From NCBI RefSeq assembly GCF_900182635.1, contig NZ_FXTD01000006.1, positions 62,001 to 126,000 on the forward strand: DNA of 64,000 nucleotides, written 5' to 3'. Made by a program: the position numbers and the translations under genes. Under the pieces are notes generated by a model. That model ran no database searches, was not told the DNA's origin, and saw nothing but the letters and a program-made list of their open reading frames with translations. Origin of the DNA: Halorubrum cibi (GTDB taxonomy: Archaea; Halobacteriota; Halobacteria; Halobacteriales; Haloferacaceae). This document shows positions 53,988-61,612 of this stretch, one piece after another. Position 1 is the first letter of the stretch. Each line of letters opens with the position of its first letter.

Positions 53988-54034
53988 GGCGCTCGCGGCT
54001 GGTATTTTAAGACCCGCCGAGCCGATGCCGATCC

Positions 54035-54469
54035 ATGCGCATCGCGCTCATCGCTCACGACGAACTCAAAGACGAGATGGTGGCGTTCGTGGAGACGCAC
54101 GCGGACGTGCTCGGCGAACACGAACTGGTCACGACGGGGACGACCGGGAAGCGGATCGGCGACGAGACCGGCCTGGCGGTGAACCGGCAGGCCTCCGGGC
54201 CGCTCGGCGGCGACCTCCAGATCGGGGCGATGGTGGCGAACGGCGAGATCGACGGGCTGGTCTTCCTGCGCGACCCGCTCACCGCGCAGCCGCACGAGCC
54301 GGACATCTCCGCGCTGTTGCGCGTCTGCGACGTGAAGGACGTGCCGGTGGCGACGAACCTCGCGTCGGCCGAACTGCTCGTTCGGGGGCTTCTCCTCGGG
54401 GAACACCCGATCGCCGAGGAGCTCTTAGACGAGGAGTCGCCGCTTCGCGACGACGGATCTCGAGAGTGA
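54035..54469 (+). CDS. mgsA: Methylglyoxal synthase
   Basis: 144 residues, the family length. [16 protein letters not shown] contains the conserved His/Asp start; TTGTTGKRI binds phosphate; [33 protein letters not shown] (catalytic Asp) and [13 protein letters not shown] complete the pattern. It turns dihydroxyacetone phosphate into methylglyoxal. A TATTTTAA box (54003-54010) sits about 27 nt before the ATG, so the gene is leaderless. Confidence 0.94.
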   Translation: MRIALIAHDELKDEMVAFVETHADVLGEHELVTTGTTGKRIGDETGLAVNRQASGPLGGDLQIGAMVANGEIDGLVFLRDPLTAQPHEPDISALLRVCDVKDVPVATNLASAELLVRGLLLGEHPIAEELLDEESPLRDDGSRE

Positions 54470-54516
54470 TAACCGGGGGTGCGAGGTTTATGTCCGGGGC
54501 GTCGTAGCCGCGGTCG

Positions 54517-55086
54517 ATGGAAGGCGATCCCGATCGGGCGACCACGAGCGAACCCGCCGCCGCGGGACCGGCGGACCCCCCCGTGACGCCGGCGTCCGCC
54601 GCCGTCCTCCTCGCGTGTCTCGTCACGGTCGCGGTCGTCCCCGGCGGGATCGTCGGGGCCGTCGGAGCGGCCGACGGGCCGGTCGCGGGAGGGGACGCGG
54701 ATTCGCCCGAGGGAGCCGCCGAGCGCGAAGTGAGTCCGCTGACCGAGTGTTTCGCCGGCGAGGGGTACCCGCTGGCGATCGGCGACCCGCCGGCGACGAT
54801 CGACGCGCTCGTTCACGTCTCCGTGCTCACCGACCCCGCCGCGGGCGACGAGTTCGGCGTCGAACTCGCCGGGACGCTCGAGGGCGACCCGGTCGTGACG
54901 CTCGCGGCGGGCGTCCGGCTGAACGCGCCCGGACTGATCGCCACCGGGATCGACCCGTTCGCGGCGTTCGACCTGTTGTACGCCTACGAGCTCCGGCTGC
55001 CGATGTTCGACGGGGGGATCGACGACACGACCTACGACGAGGACCGCCCGCCCGTCGGATCGGCCGCCGGAGCGGTTCCCTGTTGA
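54517..55086 (+). CDS. Hypothetical secreted or membrane-anchored protein
   Basis: 189 residues. Residues ~25-52 form one long hydrophobic stretch (VLLACLVTVAVVPGGIVGAVGAA) acting as signal peptide or anchor, then a linker and a domain of ~110 residues without known motif, ending with AGAVPC whose Cys is the second of two cysteines. The ATG is about 27 nt after a GTTTATG box. Function unknown. Confidence 0.65.
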   Translation: MEGDPDRATTSEPAAAGPADPPVTPASAAVLLACLVTVAVVPGGIVGAVGAADGPVAGGDADSPEGAAEREVSPLTECFAGEGYPLAIGDPPATIDALVHVSVLTDPAAGDEFGVELAGTLEGDPVVTLAAGVRLNAPGLIATGIDPFAAFDLLYAYELRLPMFDGGIDDTTYDEDRPPVGSAAGAVPC

Positions 55087-55206
55087 CCGCGGATCGGATC
55101 GTTCCGAGCCGCTCCGGGGCGATCGGCTCTCTCCCCCTTTCCTCCCCTCCCCTCCCCAACCGTCGACGACTTTATTTTCGTGACCGCGGGAACGTGGAAC
55201 CGCATC

Positions 55207-55506
55207 ATGTCCGACGAGGAGTTGGAGGACTTCACGATCCTGCGCGAGTTGGACGAACCGATCACCGAGGAGGAACTCGACGCCGCCGGCGAGCAGTCGG
55301 GCGAGGTGCTCGAACGGCTCCGCGAGGAGGGCGTCGGGATCGAGTGGGTCGATTCGGAGGTCATGACCGACGAGGACGGCGACGTGACCGGGACGTTCTG
55401 TCACTACCGCGCCGAGGACGCCGAGGCGATCCGCGAACACGCCGAACGGGCCGGGCTGCCGGCGACGCGTATCGACCGACGCGGGGAACCGCTCGAGGGC
55501 GAGTAA
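55207..55506 (+). CDS. DUF4242-like small protein
   Basis: 99 residues. ILRELDEPITEEELDAAGEQS, VEWVDSEVM-like strand, and GTFCHYRAEDAEAIREHAERAGLPATRI are the layout of DUF4242 (nickel-binding ferredoxin-like) proteins: one ferredoxin-like half with a conserved Cys-x-Tyr. The ATG at 55207 is chosen because longer in-frame codons up to 55180 lie inside the ATTTTCG box region. Exact role in haloarchaea unknown. Confidence 0.75.
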   Translation: MSDEELEDFTILRELDEPITEEELDAAGEQSGEVLERLREEGVGIEWVDSEVMTDEDGDVTGTFCHYRAEDAEAIREHAERAGLPATRIDRRGEPLEGE

Positions 55507-55539
55507 TCCGCGACCGTTCCCCCGCGAGGACCGAGGCTG

Positions 55540-56052
55540 TCAGTCGGGGCGAACGCCGCGCACGAGCCCGACGAGCTCCCGTCTCGCGTCGTTCGCGTCC
55601 GTATCGAGTCGGTAGGCGCCGCCCGCGATCAGGTACGGCCCGGCCTCCCACACCGCGAGCAGCGCCTCGACCGGCACCGTTCCCTCGTCGAGCGCGCAAC
55701 GACCGCGGAGGGTGACGAGTGTCGCCTCGGCAGCGTCGGGATCGTCGACCGCGATCGTCCGCTCGCCGCGGGGCTCGACGCCCTCGATGTCGCGCTCGGC
55801 GAGCCGGTCGCGGAAGCCCGCCTCGGCTCTGTTCTCGACGAGTCGCGTGAGCGCAGCGTTCGGCGACGTCTCGGGACGGATCCGGAGGCGACTCGCGAAG
55901 AAGAAGGGACGCGGTTCCGGCCGGTCGGCACGCTCGTACCGGACCGTGCTCGCGGTCACCGAGACGGGGCCGGCGGCGAACGGCCGGTCGGTCGTCTCGT
56001 CGACGCGTCGCCAACCGTCGAGGCGGTCGGCGGGGACGACCGGTGGCTCCAT
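55540..56052 (-). CDS. Hypothetical protein, 170 residues
   Basis: MEPPVVPADRLDGWRRVDET start, a soluble predominantly beta protein with FFFASRLRIRPET and LLAVWEAGPYLIAGGAYR segments. No signal peptide, membrane helix or catalytic motif is visible. The ATG at 56052 is preferred; the frame could extend to 56265 but overlaps the TFS gene's 3' region. Family not recognised. Confidence 0.55.
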   Translation of the reverse strand: MEPPVVPADRLDGWRRVDETTDRPFAAGPVSVTASTVRYERADRPEPRPFFFASRLRIRPETSPNAALTRLVENRAEAGFRDRLAERDIEGVEPRGERTIAVDDPDAAEATLVTLRGRCALDEGTVPVEALLAVWEAGPYLIAGGAYRLDTDANDARRELVGLVRGVRPD

Positions 56053-56147
56053 ACCCCCTCTTTCGGCAGGAGTCAAGGTAAACGACGGGGGCGGTTCGGG
56101 ACCGACCGGAGCGTTCGGGCCGCAGCGCGCTTCGGCTACGGAACCCC

Positions 56148-56477
56148 TCAGTGGTCGTCCTCGCGCCACTTGTGCTCGCACTCGGTACAGACGAAGAATC
56201 GCGTCTCGGACTCGTCGGCCGAGCGGATCTGTTGCATGTACCAGTACGCGCGGTCGTTGCCGCACTCCGGACAGTAGGCGGTCGTCTCCGGGAGCCCCTT
56301 GTCCTCGGCGTCGCTGACGTCGATGATCTCGGACTCCTCCTGTGACTGCGTCGTCCAGGCGTCCTCCTCGTTCTCCGCTTCGGCGCGATCAGTCTCGTAG
56401 CCGCACGCGTCACAGACCCAGTGGTCCTCGCCCTCGCCCGACTTCATCATCGAGCCGCACTCGTCGCAGAACTTCAT
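56148..56477 (-). CDS. tfs: Transcription factor S (TFS, TFIIS-like cleavage factor)
   Basis: 109 residues. Two zinc ribbons: CDECGSMM...CDACGY at the N-terminus and CPECGNDRAYWYMQQIRSADE...CTECEH at the C-terminus. The catalytic acidic DE pair in RSADESETRFF, which stimulates RNA cleavage by a backtracked polymerase, is present. Start at 56477 gives the usual MKFCDECG. It helps archaeal RNA polymerase recover from arrest. Confidence 0.96.
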   Translation of the reverse strand: MKFCDECGSMMKSGEGEDHWVCDACGYETDRAEAENEEDAWTTQSQEESEIIDVSDAEDKGLPETTAYCPECGNDRAYWYMQQIRSADESETRFFVCTECEHKWREDDH

Positions 56478-56538
56478 GCCCGAATCAACGAGGGGCGACA
56501 CATAAACGACGGGATTCCGCCGCGGGGGCCGACCGATC

Positions 56539-57369
56539 TCACTCGACGTGGTCGGCGAGGGCGAACCGGATCCGTTCCTCCTCGCTTCCCTTGGTCTCAC
56601 GGCCGGTGACGACGATCTCGCCGATCTCGCCGGTCGATCCGACGTGGGTTCCCGCACAGGCCGTCCGATCGTAGGGATCGGCGGCGTCGGACGTGTCATC
56701 GACCTCACGGATTCCGCCGATCTCGACGATCCGCAGTTCGGAGATCGAGTCCGGAAGGAGGTCGATCCGAGTTCGGTCGGTGTCGAGCGTCGCCTCCGCT
56801 TCGACCCGATCCATCGCGTAACTCGTGACCCGGCGGTCGTCCTCCACGAGTTCATTGAGTCGCGTCTCGATCCGGGCGAGGTCGTCCGCGTCGAACCGGT
56901 CGTAGGCCGCATCGAGGTGGGCGCGGTCCGCGTACAGCTGGTTCCCGGTCGTGCGCGCGTCGTACTCCTCGAGGAGGAGCGCCGAGAGCAGGTGTTGTGC
57001 GGTGTGGTATCTCGCGTGCGCTCGACGGCGGTCCCAGTCGATCTCGCCGATCACGGTCGCGCCGGACTCGGGGAGCGGGACCGCCGAGCGATCGTCGTCT
57101 TCCGCGGTCCCGGCGGCGGGTTCGAGCGTGTGATAGACCGCGTCCGACTTCTCGACGTCGACGACCCGGAAGCGTCGATCGGGGTCGTCGGCGACTCGGA
57201 GCGTCCCGGTGTCGTGCGGCTGCCCGCCGCCGGTCGGGTAGAAGTGGGTTCCGTCGAGGGAGACCCGGTCCTCGAGGCTCCGTTCCACGGTCGCCTCGAA
57301 CCGCCGGACCGTGTCGTCGGCGAGGTAGCGTTGCTCGGTCACGTGATCCGAGAGCGGTCGAGCGAGCAT
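56539..57369 (-). CDS. alaX: Alanyl-tRNA editing protein (AlaX type)
   Basis: 276 residues. The zinc/editing site HTAQH (HxxxH) and CAGTH (CxxxH) are both present, with the AlaRS-like FYPTGGGQPHDTGTL glycine-rich motif at the N-terminus and HLLSALLLE next to HTAQH. Residues between ~155 and 230 form the second half of the editing domain. It hydrolyses Ser- or Gly-tRNA(Ala) in trans. Length suggests an AlaX-L/M form with the N-terminal beta-barrel but no C-Ala domain. Confidence 0.92.
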   Translation of the reverse strand: MLARPLSDHVTEQRYLADDTVRRFEATVERSLEDRVSLDGTHFYPTGGGQPHDTGTLRVADDPDRRFRVVDVEKSDAVYHTLEPAAGTAEDDDRSAVPLPESGATVIGEIDWDRRRAHARYHTAQHLLSALLLEEYDARTTGNQLYADRAHLDAAYDRFDADDLARIETRLNELVEDDRRVTSYAMDRVEAEATLDTDRTRIDLLPDSISELRIVEIGGIREVDDTSDAADPYDRTACAGTHVGSTGEIGEIVVTGRETKGSEEERIRFALADHVE

Positions 57370-57517
57370 AAATCACCCTTTCAGACGGCCGATGCTAGAT
57401 CGGCGGCGGGGAGCACACGATGATGGAGACCGATATCCGTCGCGACACACGAATCGCGCTCGAACCGCTCACCTCCCTCCCCCAACCGCCCACTTCCCAC
57501 CTCTCGAAACAACTCCA

Positions 57518-57604
57518 CAGCCACTCCACTGCCACCCCACAGCCACTCCACGCCACCCCACAGCCACTCCACCGCCACCCCACAGCCACTCCACTGCCAC
57601 CCCA
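57518..57604. repeat. 22-bp tandem repeat, four copies
   Basis: Unit CAGCCACTCCACTGCCACCC plus CA at 57518-57539, 57540-57560 (one base short), 57561-57582 and 57583-57604. It lies in the 500-nt gap between the divergent AlaX and HD genes. No spacers separate the copies, so it is not a CRISPR array. Confidence 0.9.
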
Positions 57605-57760
57605 CAGCGACCCCGCGACCGCACCTCACGCCTCCCCAACCTCGTCGCTCACGCTTTTCAAGCGTTCGCGACTCCCTCGCGCACGACTCGCGGCTTCGCC
57701 GCTCGCTTCGCGCACGCCACCGCGGTACTGCCTCGGATCCCTCGTCTCCGGTCGGTTTCT
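57605..57760. repeat. Partial copy of the dispersed hairpin element (copy C)
   Basis: CCTCACGCCTCCCCAACCTCG (57625-57645, matching copies A and B) is followed by ACTCCCTCGCG and a CGCACGCCACCGCGG block homologous to the tail of the other copies. The CAAAGCCCC stem is missing. The rest of this gap up to 57869 has only a GAGTTTTTC box near 57853 for the HD gene. Confidence 0.55.
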
Positions 57761-57869
57761 CGCCGTTCTCCGGGCGGTTCGTCGCGGCGGCTTCCGAAGC
57801 CCTCGTCGTAACGACTAAGAACGGAACGCCCCTCCGTTAGGCTAATGAATCACGAGTTTTTCGCCCGGG

Positions 57870-58571
57870 GTGGTCTCCGTGGGCGTCGAGATTAAGGAAA
57901 CGGAGGTGGACGAAGCGGACTTCGAGGAGATGAAGCGATTCGTTCGGGATTACCTGGCGGCCAGCGTCGAGAGCGAGGACGACGGCGGCCGGATGCGGTG
58001 GTACCCGTGGCACTCGTCGGAGTACCGATTCAACCACATCCTCAACGTGGTCGACCTCGCCGGGGAGATCGCCGAGGCCGAGGGCGCGAACCTCGACGTG
58101 GTCAGAGTGGCGGCCGTGTTCCACGACGTGGCCAAACTCGAGGCCGACCAGGACGTCCACGCCGAGGCCGGCGCGCGCGTCACCCGCGAGTACCTCCGCA
58201 GCCGCGGAAACTACCCCGAATCGTTCATCGAGGAGGTGTGCGGGGCGGTCGTCGATCACTCCTACACCGGCGATCTGGCGGACGTCCCCTTGGAGAGTCG
58301 GTGTCTGATCGAGGCCGACGTGCTCGACAAGGTCGGCGCGAACGGCGCCGTGTTGATGCTGTTGCGGATGGGATACGAGTCCCGAACGCACATGGACGCC
58401 GCGAAGATGGTCGACCGGGTGCTCGACCGCGGCCGCGACCACACCGATCGGGTCGTCTCCGACACCGCGGAGAGCATCGCCCACCAGCGGATCAAACGCG
58501 TCCAGTGGATCCGCGAGTGGCTCGAGGAGGAGGTCAGCCGGATGGACGCGAACGGCGCCACCGAGCGCTGA
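57870..58571 (+). CDS. HD-domain phosphohydrolase-like protein
   Basis: 233 residues. HD signature: NHILNVVDLA, VFHDVAKLE (metal His-Asp), VVDHSYTGD and EADVLDKVGANG. The N-terminal ~50 residues are an acidic helical region; the C-terminus ends with a Gln/Arg/Trp helix. Substrate is unknown; small HD proteins often cleave nucleotides or phosphodiesters. Starts as GTG at 57870; a GTG at 57879 is an alternative nearer to the TATA-like GAGTTTTT box. Confidence 0.88.
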   Translation: MVSVGVEIKETEVDEADFEEMKRFVRDYLAASVESEDDGGRMRWYPWHSSEYRFNHILNVVDLAGEIAEAEGANLDVVRVAAVFHDVAKLEADQDVHAEAGARVTREYLRSRGNYPESFIEEVCGAVVDHSYTGDLADVPLESRCLIEADVLDKVGANGAVLMLLRMGYESRTHMDAAKMVDRVLDRGRDHTDRVVSDTAESIAHQRIKRVQWIREWLEEEVSRMDANGATER

Positions 58572-58608
58572 GACGCTCCCTAACCGCCTCGAAGCGACCC
58601 CGTCGCTC

Positions 58609-59265
58609 CTAAGTCTCCGGATCCACCACGGGGAGCGTCCGCGAGAGGTACCGGCTCGCCTCCTCGCGGACCGCGCCGGTCCAGTCACGGTCCGTCGTCG
58701 TCGCCCAGCGCAGCATCGCGCCGGTCGCGAGCGTCTGGAGCGTCTCCGCGACGGCCGCCGGGTCGACGTCGCCGTCGGCTTCCCTCGAAGCGACGCCCTC
58801 GCTCGCGGCCGACTCGGCGGCGGCCTCGCGGACCGACCGCTCGAGGAACCGCCGGAACACGCGATCGCTCCGGTCGAAGTGCTCGCGGTACGCCTCGTCA
58901 GTCGCCGCCTGCGCGCGGAGTTCGACCATCGCGACGAGGAACCGCCCGTCGGGAGCGTGCTCGTCGTCGACGCCGCCGGGGTCGGTCATCGCTGCCACGT
59001 AGGCGTCGAGCCGCGCTCGGGGCGGGAGGTCGAAGGCGTCCCCCGCGACGGCCGCCTCGAAGCTGTCGAGCAGGAACTCGAGGAGGTCCACCAACAGCTC
59101 GTCCTTCCCGCCGTAGTGGTGGTACACGAGCGAGGGGCTCTTCTCGAACGCCTCGCCGATCCGCTTTATCGTGAGGTCGGCGTACCCGTGTTCACAGAGC
59201 GCACGGAACGCCGCGCCGAGGATGGCCTCCCGCGTGTCCGCCGGCTCCGCGAACGGGTCGTCCAT
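58609..59265 (-). CDS. TetR/AcrR-family transcriptional regulator
   Basis: 218 residues. The N-terminal HTH spans residues ~10-55 (REAILGAAFRALCEHGYADLTIKRIGEAFEKSPSLVYHHYGGKDEL), which is the TetR signature; the C-terminal ligand domain is Ala/Glu-rich and unclassified. A TATATA box about 25 nt before its ATG is leaderless-type. It is divergent from an export operon and the shared 86-nt spacer holds a palindromic operator candidate, so it likely autoregulates and represses that operon. Confidence 0.94.
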   Translation of the reverse strand: MDDPFAEPADTREAILGAAFRALCEHGYADLTIKRIGEAFEKSPSLVYHHYGGKDELLVDLLEFLLDSFEAAVAGDAFDLPPRARLDAYVAAMTDPGGVDDEHAPDGRFLVAMVELRAQAATDEAYREHFDRSDRVFRRFLERSVREAAAESAASEGVASREADGDVDPAAVAETLQTLATGAMLRWATTTDRDWTGAVREEASRYLSRTLPVVDPET

Positions 59266-59302
59266 GCGGAGTGTACCGCGGTGTGGTATATATCGGTCCT
59301 GA

Positions 59303-59318
59303 TTGAACGTTCATTCAA
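59303..59318. promoter_or_regulatory. TetR operator candidate
   Basis: TTGAACGTTCATTCAA in the divergent spacer: a perfect inner palindrome TGAACGTTCA at 59304-59313 and outer TTGAA/TTCAA arms. It lies between the tetR TATA (about 59287-59292) and the CTTATG box (about 59322) that serves the rightward operon, so binding would cover both promoters. Confidence 0.6.
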
Positions 59319-59351
59319 CACGCTTATGCCGCGGGCGTGAGAGACGAACCC

Positions 59352-59525
59352 ATGACCCCACCACCGGCGATCGGAGCGCCGTCCCTCCGAAGTCGCGGCG
59401 TCGCGCTCGCGGCCTCCACCGCCACCGCCCTTCTCACGTCCCGTCTCCGCGTCTCGTTCGACGTTCGAGTTCCCGCCCTCCGGACACCGGTTTCCCGGCA
59501 CTCGAGCGCCGGGGGTGAGCGGTGA
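59352..59525 (+). CDS. 57-residue small ORF heading the export operon
   Basis: ATG at 59352 is about 27 nt downstream of CTTATG (59322-59327), the archaeal spacing for a leaderless start. The ORF runs MTPPPAIGAPSLRSRGVALAASTATALL with a weak hydrophobic patch after Arg, and its TGA overlaps the GTG start of the following gene (59522). It could be a small translated leader that couples downstream translation, or a signal-like protein. No family is recognised, and the reading frame might be accidental. Confidence 0.4.
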   Translation: MTPPPAIGAPSLRSRGVALAASTATALLTSRLRVSFDVRVPALRTPVSRHSSAGGER

Positions 59526-61546
59526 CGTCCCCGAGCGGACGCGCGGCCGTCGCGGTCGTCGTCGTCGCGGGCGCGCTCCTCGTCGCCGCGGTCGGGAGTT
59601 TCGCCGGCGTCGCCGCGCAGCCGGCGCCGACCCCCGAACCGATGACCTCCGCGGGGACGGCCTCCGTGGCCGCCGGTGACGCGGTCGATCAGTTCGGACA
59701 GGTCCGCGGCGAACCGGATCTCGAGGCGTACCTCCCGCAACCGACCGTCCCCACCGGCGGCGAGACGACGATCGAGGTCGACCTCCTCAACACCGGCGAG
59801 ATGGACATCGGCAGCGACATCGACCCGCGCGTGACGACCGCGCGGAGCCTCACGCTCGAGGCGGAGGCCGAGGACGAAGACGACCCGATCGCGGTGACGA
59901 CCGGTGAGGTCGCCGTCGGCGACGTGCCGCCCGGCACGCCCACCTCGGTCCCGATCGAACTCGCCGTCCCCGACGACGCGGCGGACGGCGAGTACGAACT
60001 CGACGTGACGGTCCGCTACAGTTACACCCGGACGATCGTCCCGAACGGGAGCACCAACTACGACTCCTCTCGGAGCGAGGAGCTCGACGTCACCGTCGTG
60101 GTCGACGACGGGGCGCGGTTCGCGATCGTCGACGCCGAGACCGACGCGCAGGTGGGCGGGACCGGCGAGGTCCGGACCACGCTGCGGAACGTCGGCGACG
60201 AGACCGCCCGCGACGCGATCGTCACCGGGAGCGCCTCGGGAAGCGGCGTCACCGTGGGCGCGAACGGCCCGCCGGACGTGTTCGTCGGTGACTGGGCTCC
60301 CGGGGAGAACCGAACCGTGACGTTCGACTCCTCGATCGCGCCCGACTTCGCCGGCGAGACCTACGTGTTGCGCTCGAGCGTCGAGTACCGCGACGGCGAC
60401 GGGGGCGAACTCGCCTCGCCGTCCTCGCGCGTCGGCGTGACGCCGACCCCCGAACAGCGGTTCGCCGTCGACGGGGTCGACGGGAGTCTGGCGGTCGGCC
60501 ACTCGGGGAACGTCACCGGGATGGTCGAGAACGACGGTCCGCTGGCGGTCGACGACGCCGTCCTCGTCGCCGAGTCGACGAGCCCCGGCGTGACGTTCCC
60601 CGAGAGCCGGTACGCGCTCCCGGACCTCGAACCCGGCGAGTCGGCCGAGTTCTCGCTCGACGCCGCCGTGACTCCGGAGGCCGACGCCGGCCCGCGACAG
60701 TTCCGATTCACCGTCGAACACGAGAGCGGCGACCGCGTCGCGACCGACGAGTCGACCGCCCGGATCGAGGTGGGTCCCGGCCAGTCGTTCGCGGTCGACG
60801 GCGTCGATTCGACCCTGGAGGTGGGCTACTCGGGGTCGATAGACGGGACGCTCACGAACGACGGACCGCGGACCGTCGACGAGGCGGTGCTGGTGGCCGA
60901 GCCGCAGAGCTCCCGCGTGACGCTCGGCGAGAGCCGGTACGCGCTTCCCGACCTCGCGCCCGGCGAGTCGACCGGTTTCTCGTTCGACGCCGACGTGAGC
61001 GGGCAGGCCGATCCGGGTCCCCGACAGGTCCGGTTCACCGTGGAGTACACGGGTGACGACGCGACGCTGACCGAGGAATCGACCGCCCGAATCGAGGTCG
61101 CCCCGCGGGAGCCGGAGTTCGCGATCGAGGCGGACGACCCGGTCGTGCCGGCCGGCGAGACGCGACGGATCACCTTCGAGATCACCAACCAGCGCCCCGA
61201 GACGCTCTCGTCGATCAACGCCGGGCTGTACGCCGACGATCCGATCTCGGCCGCGACCGACGAGGCGTTCGTCGACGAGCTCGAGCCCGGCGAGTCGAGG
61301 GAGATCTGGTTCGAGGTGTCCGCCGCCGGCAGCGCCGGCGTCCGGACGTATCCGGTCGAGTTGGACTTCCGGTACGACGACGAGCGCGGAAACGACCGGA
61401 TCTCGGACGTGACCCAGTACCCGCTCGAGGTGACCGAACCCGTCGACGACGGCGGTGGCGGTCCCTCGATCGGCACCATCGTTTTCGGGCTCTTGGCCCT
61501 CGCCGTGCTCGTGGGCGGGGCGGTCTGGTACCGCGGGCGACAGTGA
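59522..61546 (+). CDS. CARDB/COG1361-like exported protein, RND-linked
   Basis: 674 residues starting at GTG. A signal peptide (VAVVVVAGALLVAAVGSFAGVAA) leads to an extracellular part made of several beta-sandwich domains of the NEW3/CARDB type. Two ~109-residue repeats (residues ~314-422 and ~423-530, each beginning FAVDGVD and ending TARIEV) are strikingly similar; another such domain follows. Ends with one hydrophobic helix (IGTIVFGLLALAVLVGGAVWY) and a short basic tail. It is coupled to an RND/MMPL pump gene and probably provides the extracellular partner. Confidence 0.82.
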   Translation: MTSPSGRAAVAVVVVAGALLVAAVGSFAGVAAQPAPTPEPMTSAGTASVAAGDAVDQFGQVRGEPDLEAYLPQPTVPTGGETTIEVDLLNTGEMDIGSDIDPRVTTARSLTLEAEAEDEDDPIAVTTGEVAVGDVPPGTPTSVPIELAVPDDAADGEYELDVTVRYSYTRTIVPNGSTNYDSSRSEELDVTVVVDDGARFAIVDAETDAQVGGTGEVRTTLRNVGDETARDAIVTGSASGSGVTVGANGPPDVFVGDWAPGENRTVTFDSSIAPDFAGETYVLRSSVEYRDGDGGELASPSSRVGVTPTPEQRFAVDGVDGSLAVGHSGNVTGMVENDGPLAVDDAVLVAESTSPGVTFPESRYALPDLEPGESAEFSLDAAVTPEADAGPRQFRFTVEHESGDRVATDESTARIEVGPGQSFAVDGVDSTLEVGYSGSIDGTLTNDGPRTVDEAVLVAEPQSSRVTLGESRYALPDLAPGESTGFSFDADVSGQADPGPRQVRFTVEYTGDDATLTEESTARIEVAPREPEFAIEADDPVVPAGETRRITFEITNQRPETLSSINAGLYADDPISAATDEAFVDELEPGESREIWFEVSAAGSAGVRTYPVELDFRYDDERGNDRISDVTQYPLEVTEPVDDGGGGPSIGTIVFGLLALAVLVGGAVWYRGRQ

Positions 61547-61612
61547 CCCGATGACCGGACCCGAGCCGAGCCGATCTCCGGGAAGTCGACGTCCGCGGCG
61601 GCGGAGGCGACG

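Noticed and set aside
57518-57604. A short CRISPR array or ORF of repetitive protein
   Set aside because: The 22-bp copies touch each other, so there are no spacers; the frames they create (for example Gly-Val-Ala-Val-Glu-Trp-Leu-Trp on the minus strand) are low-complexity only.
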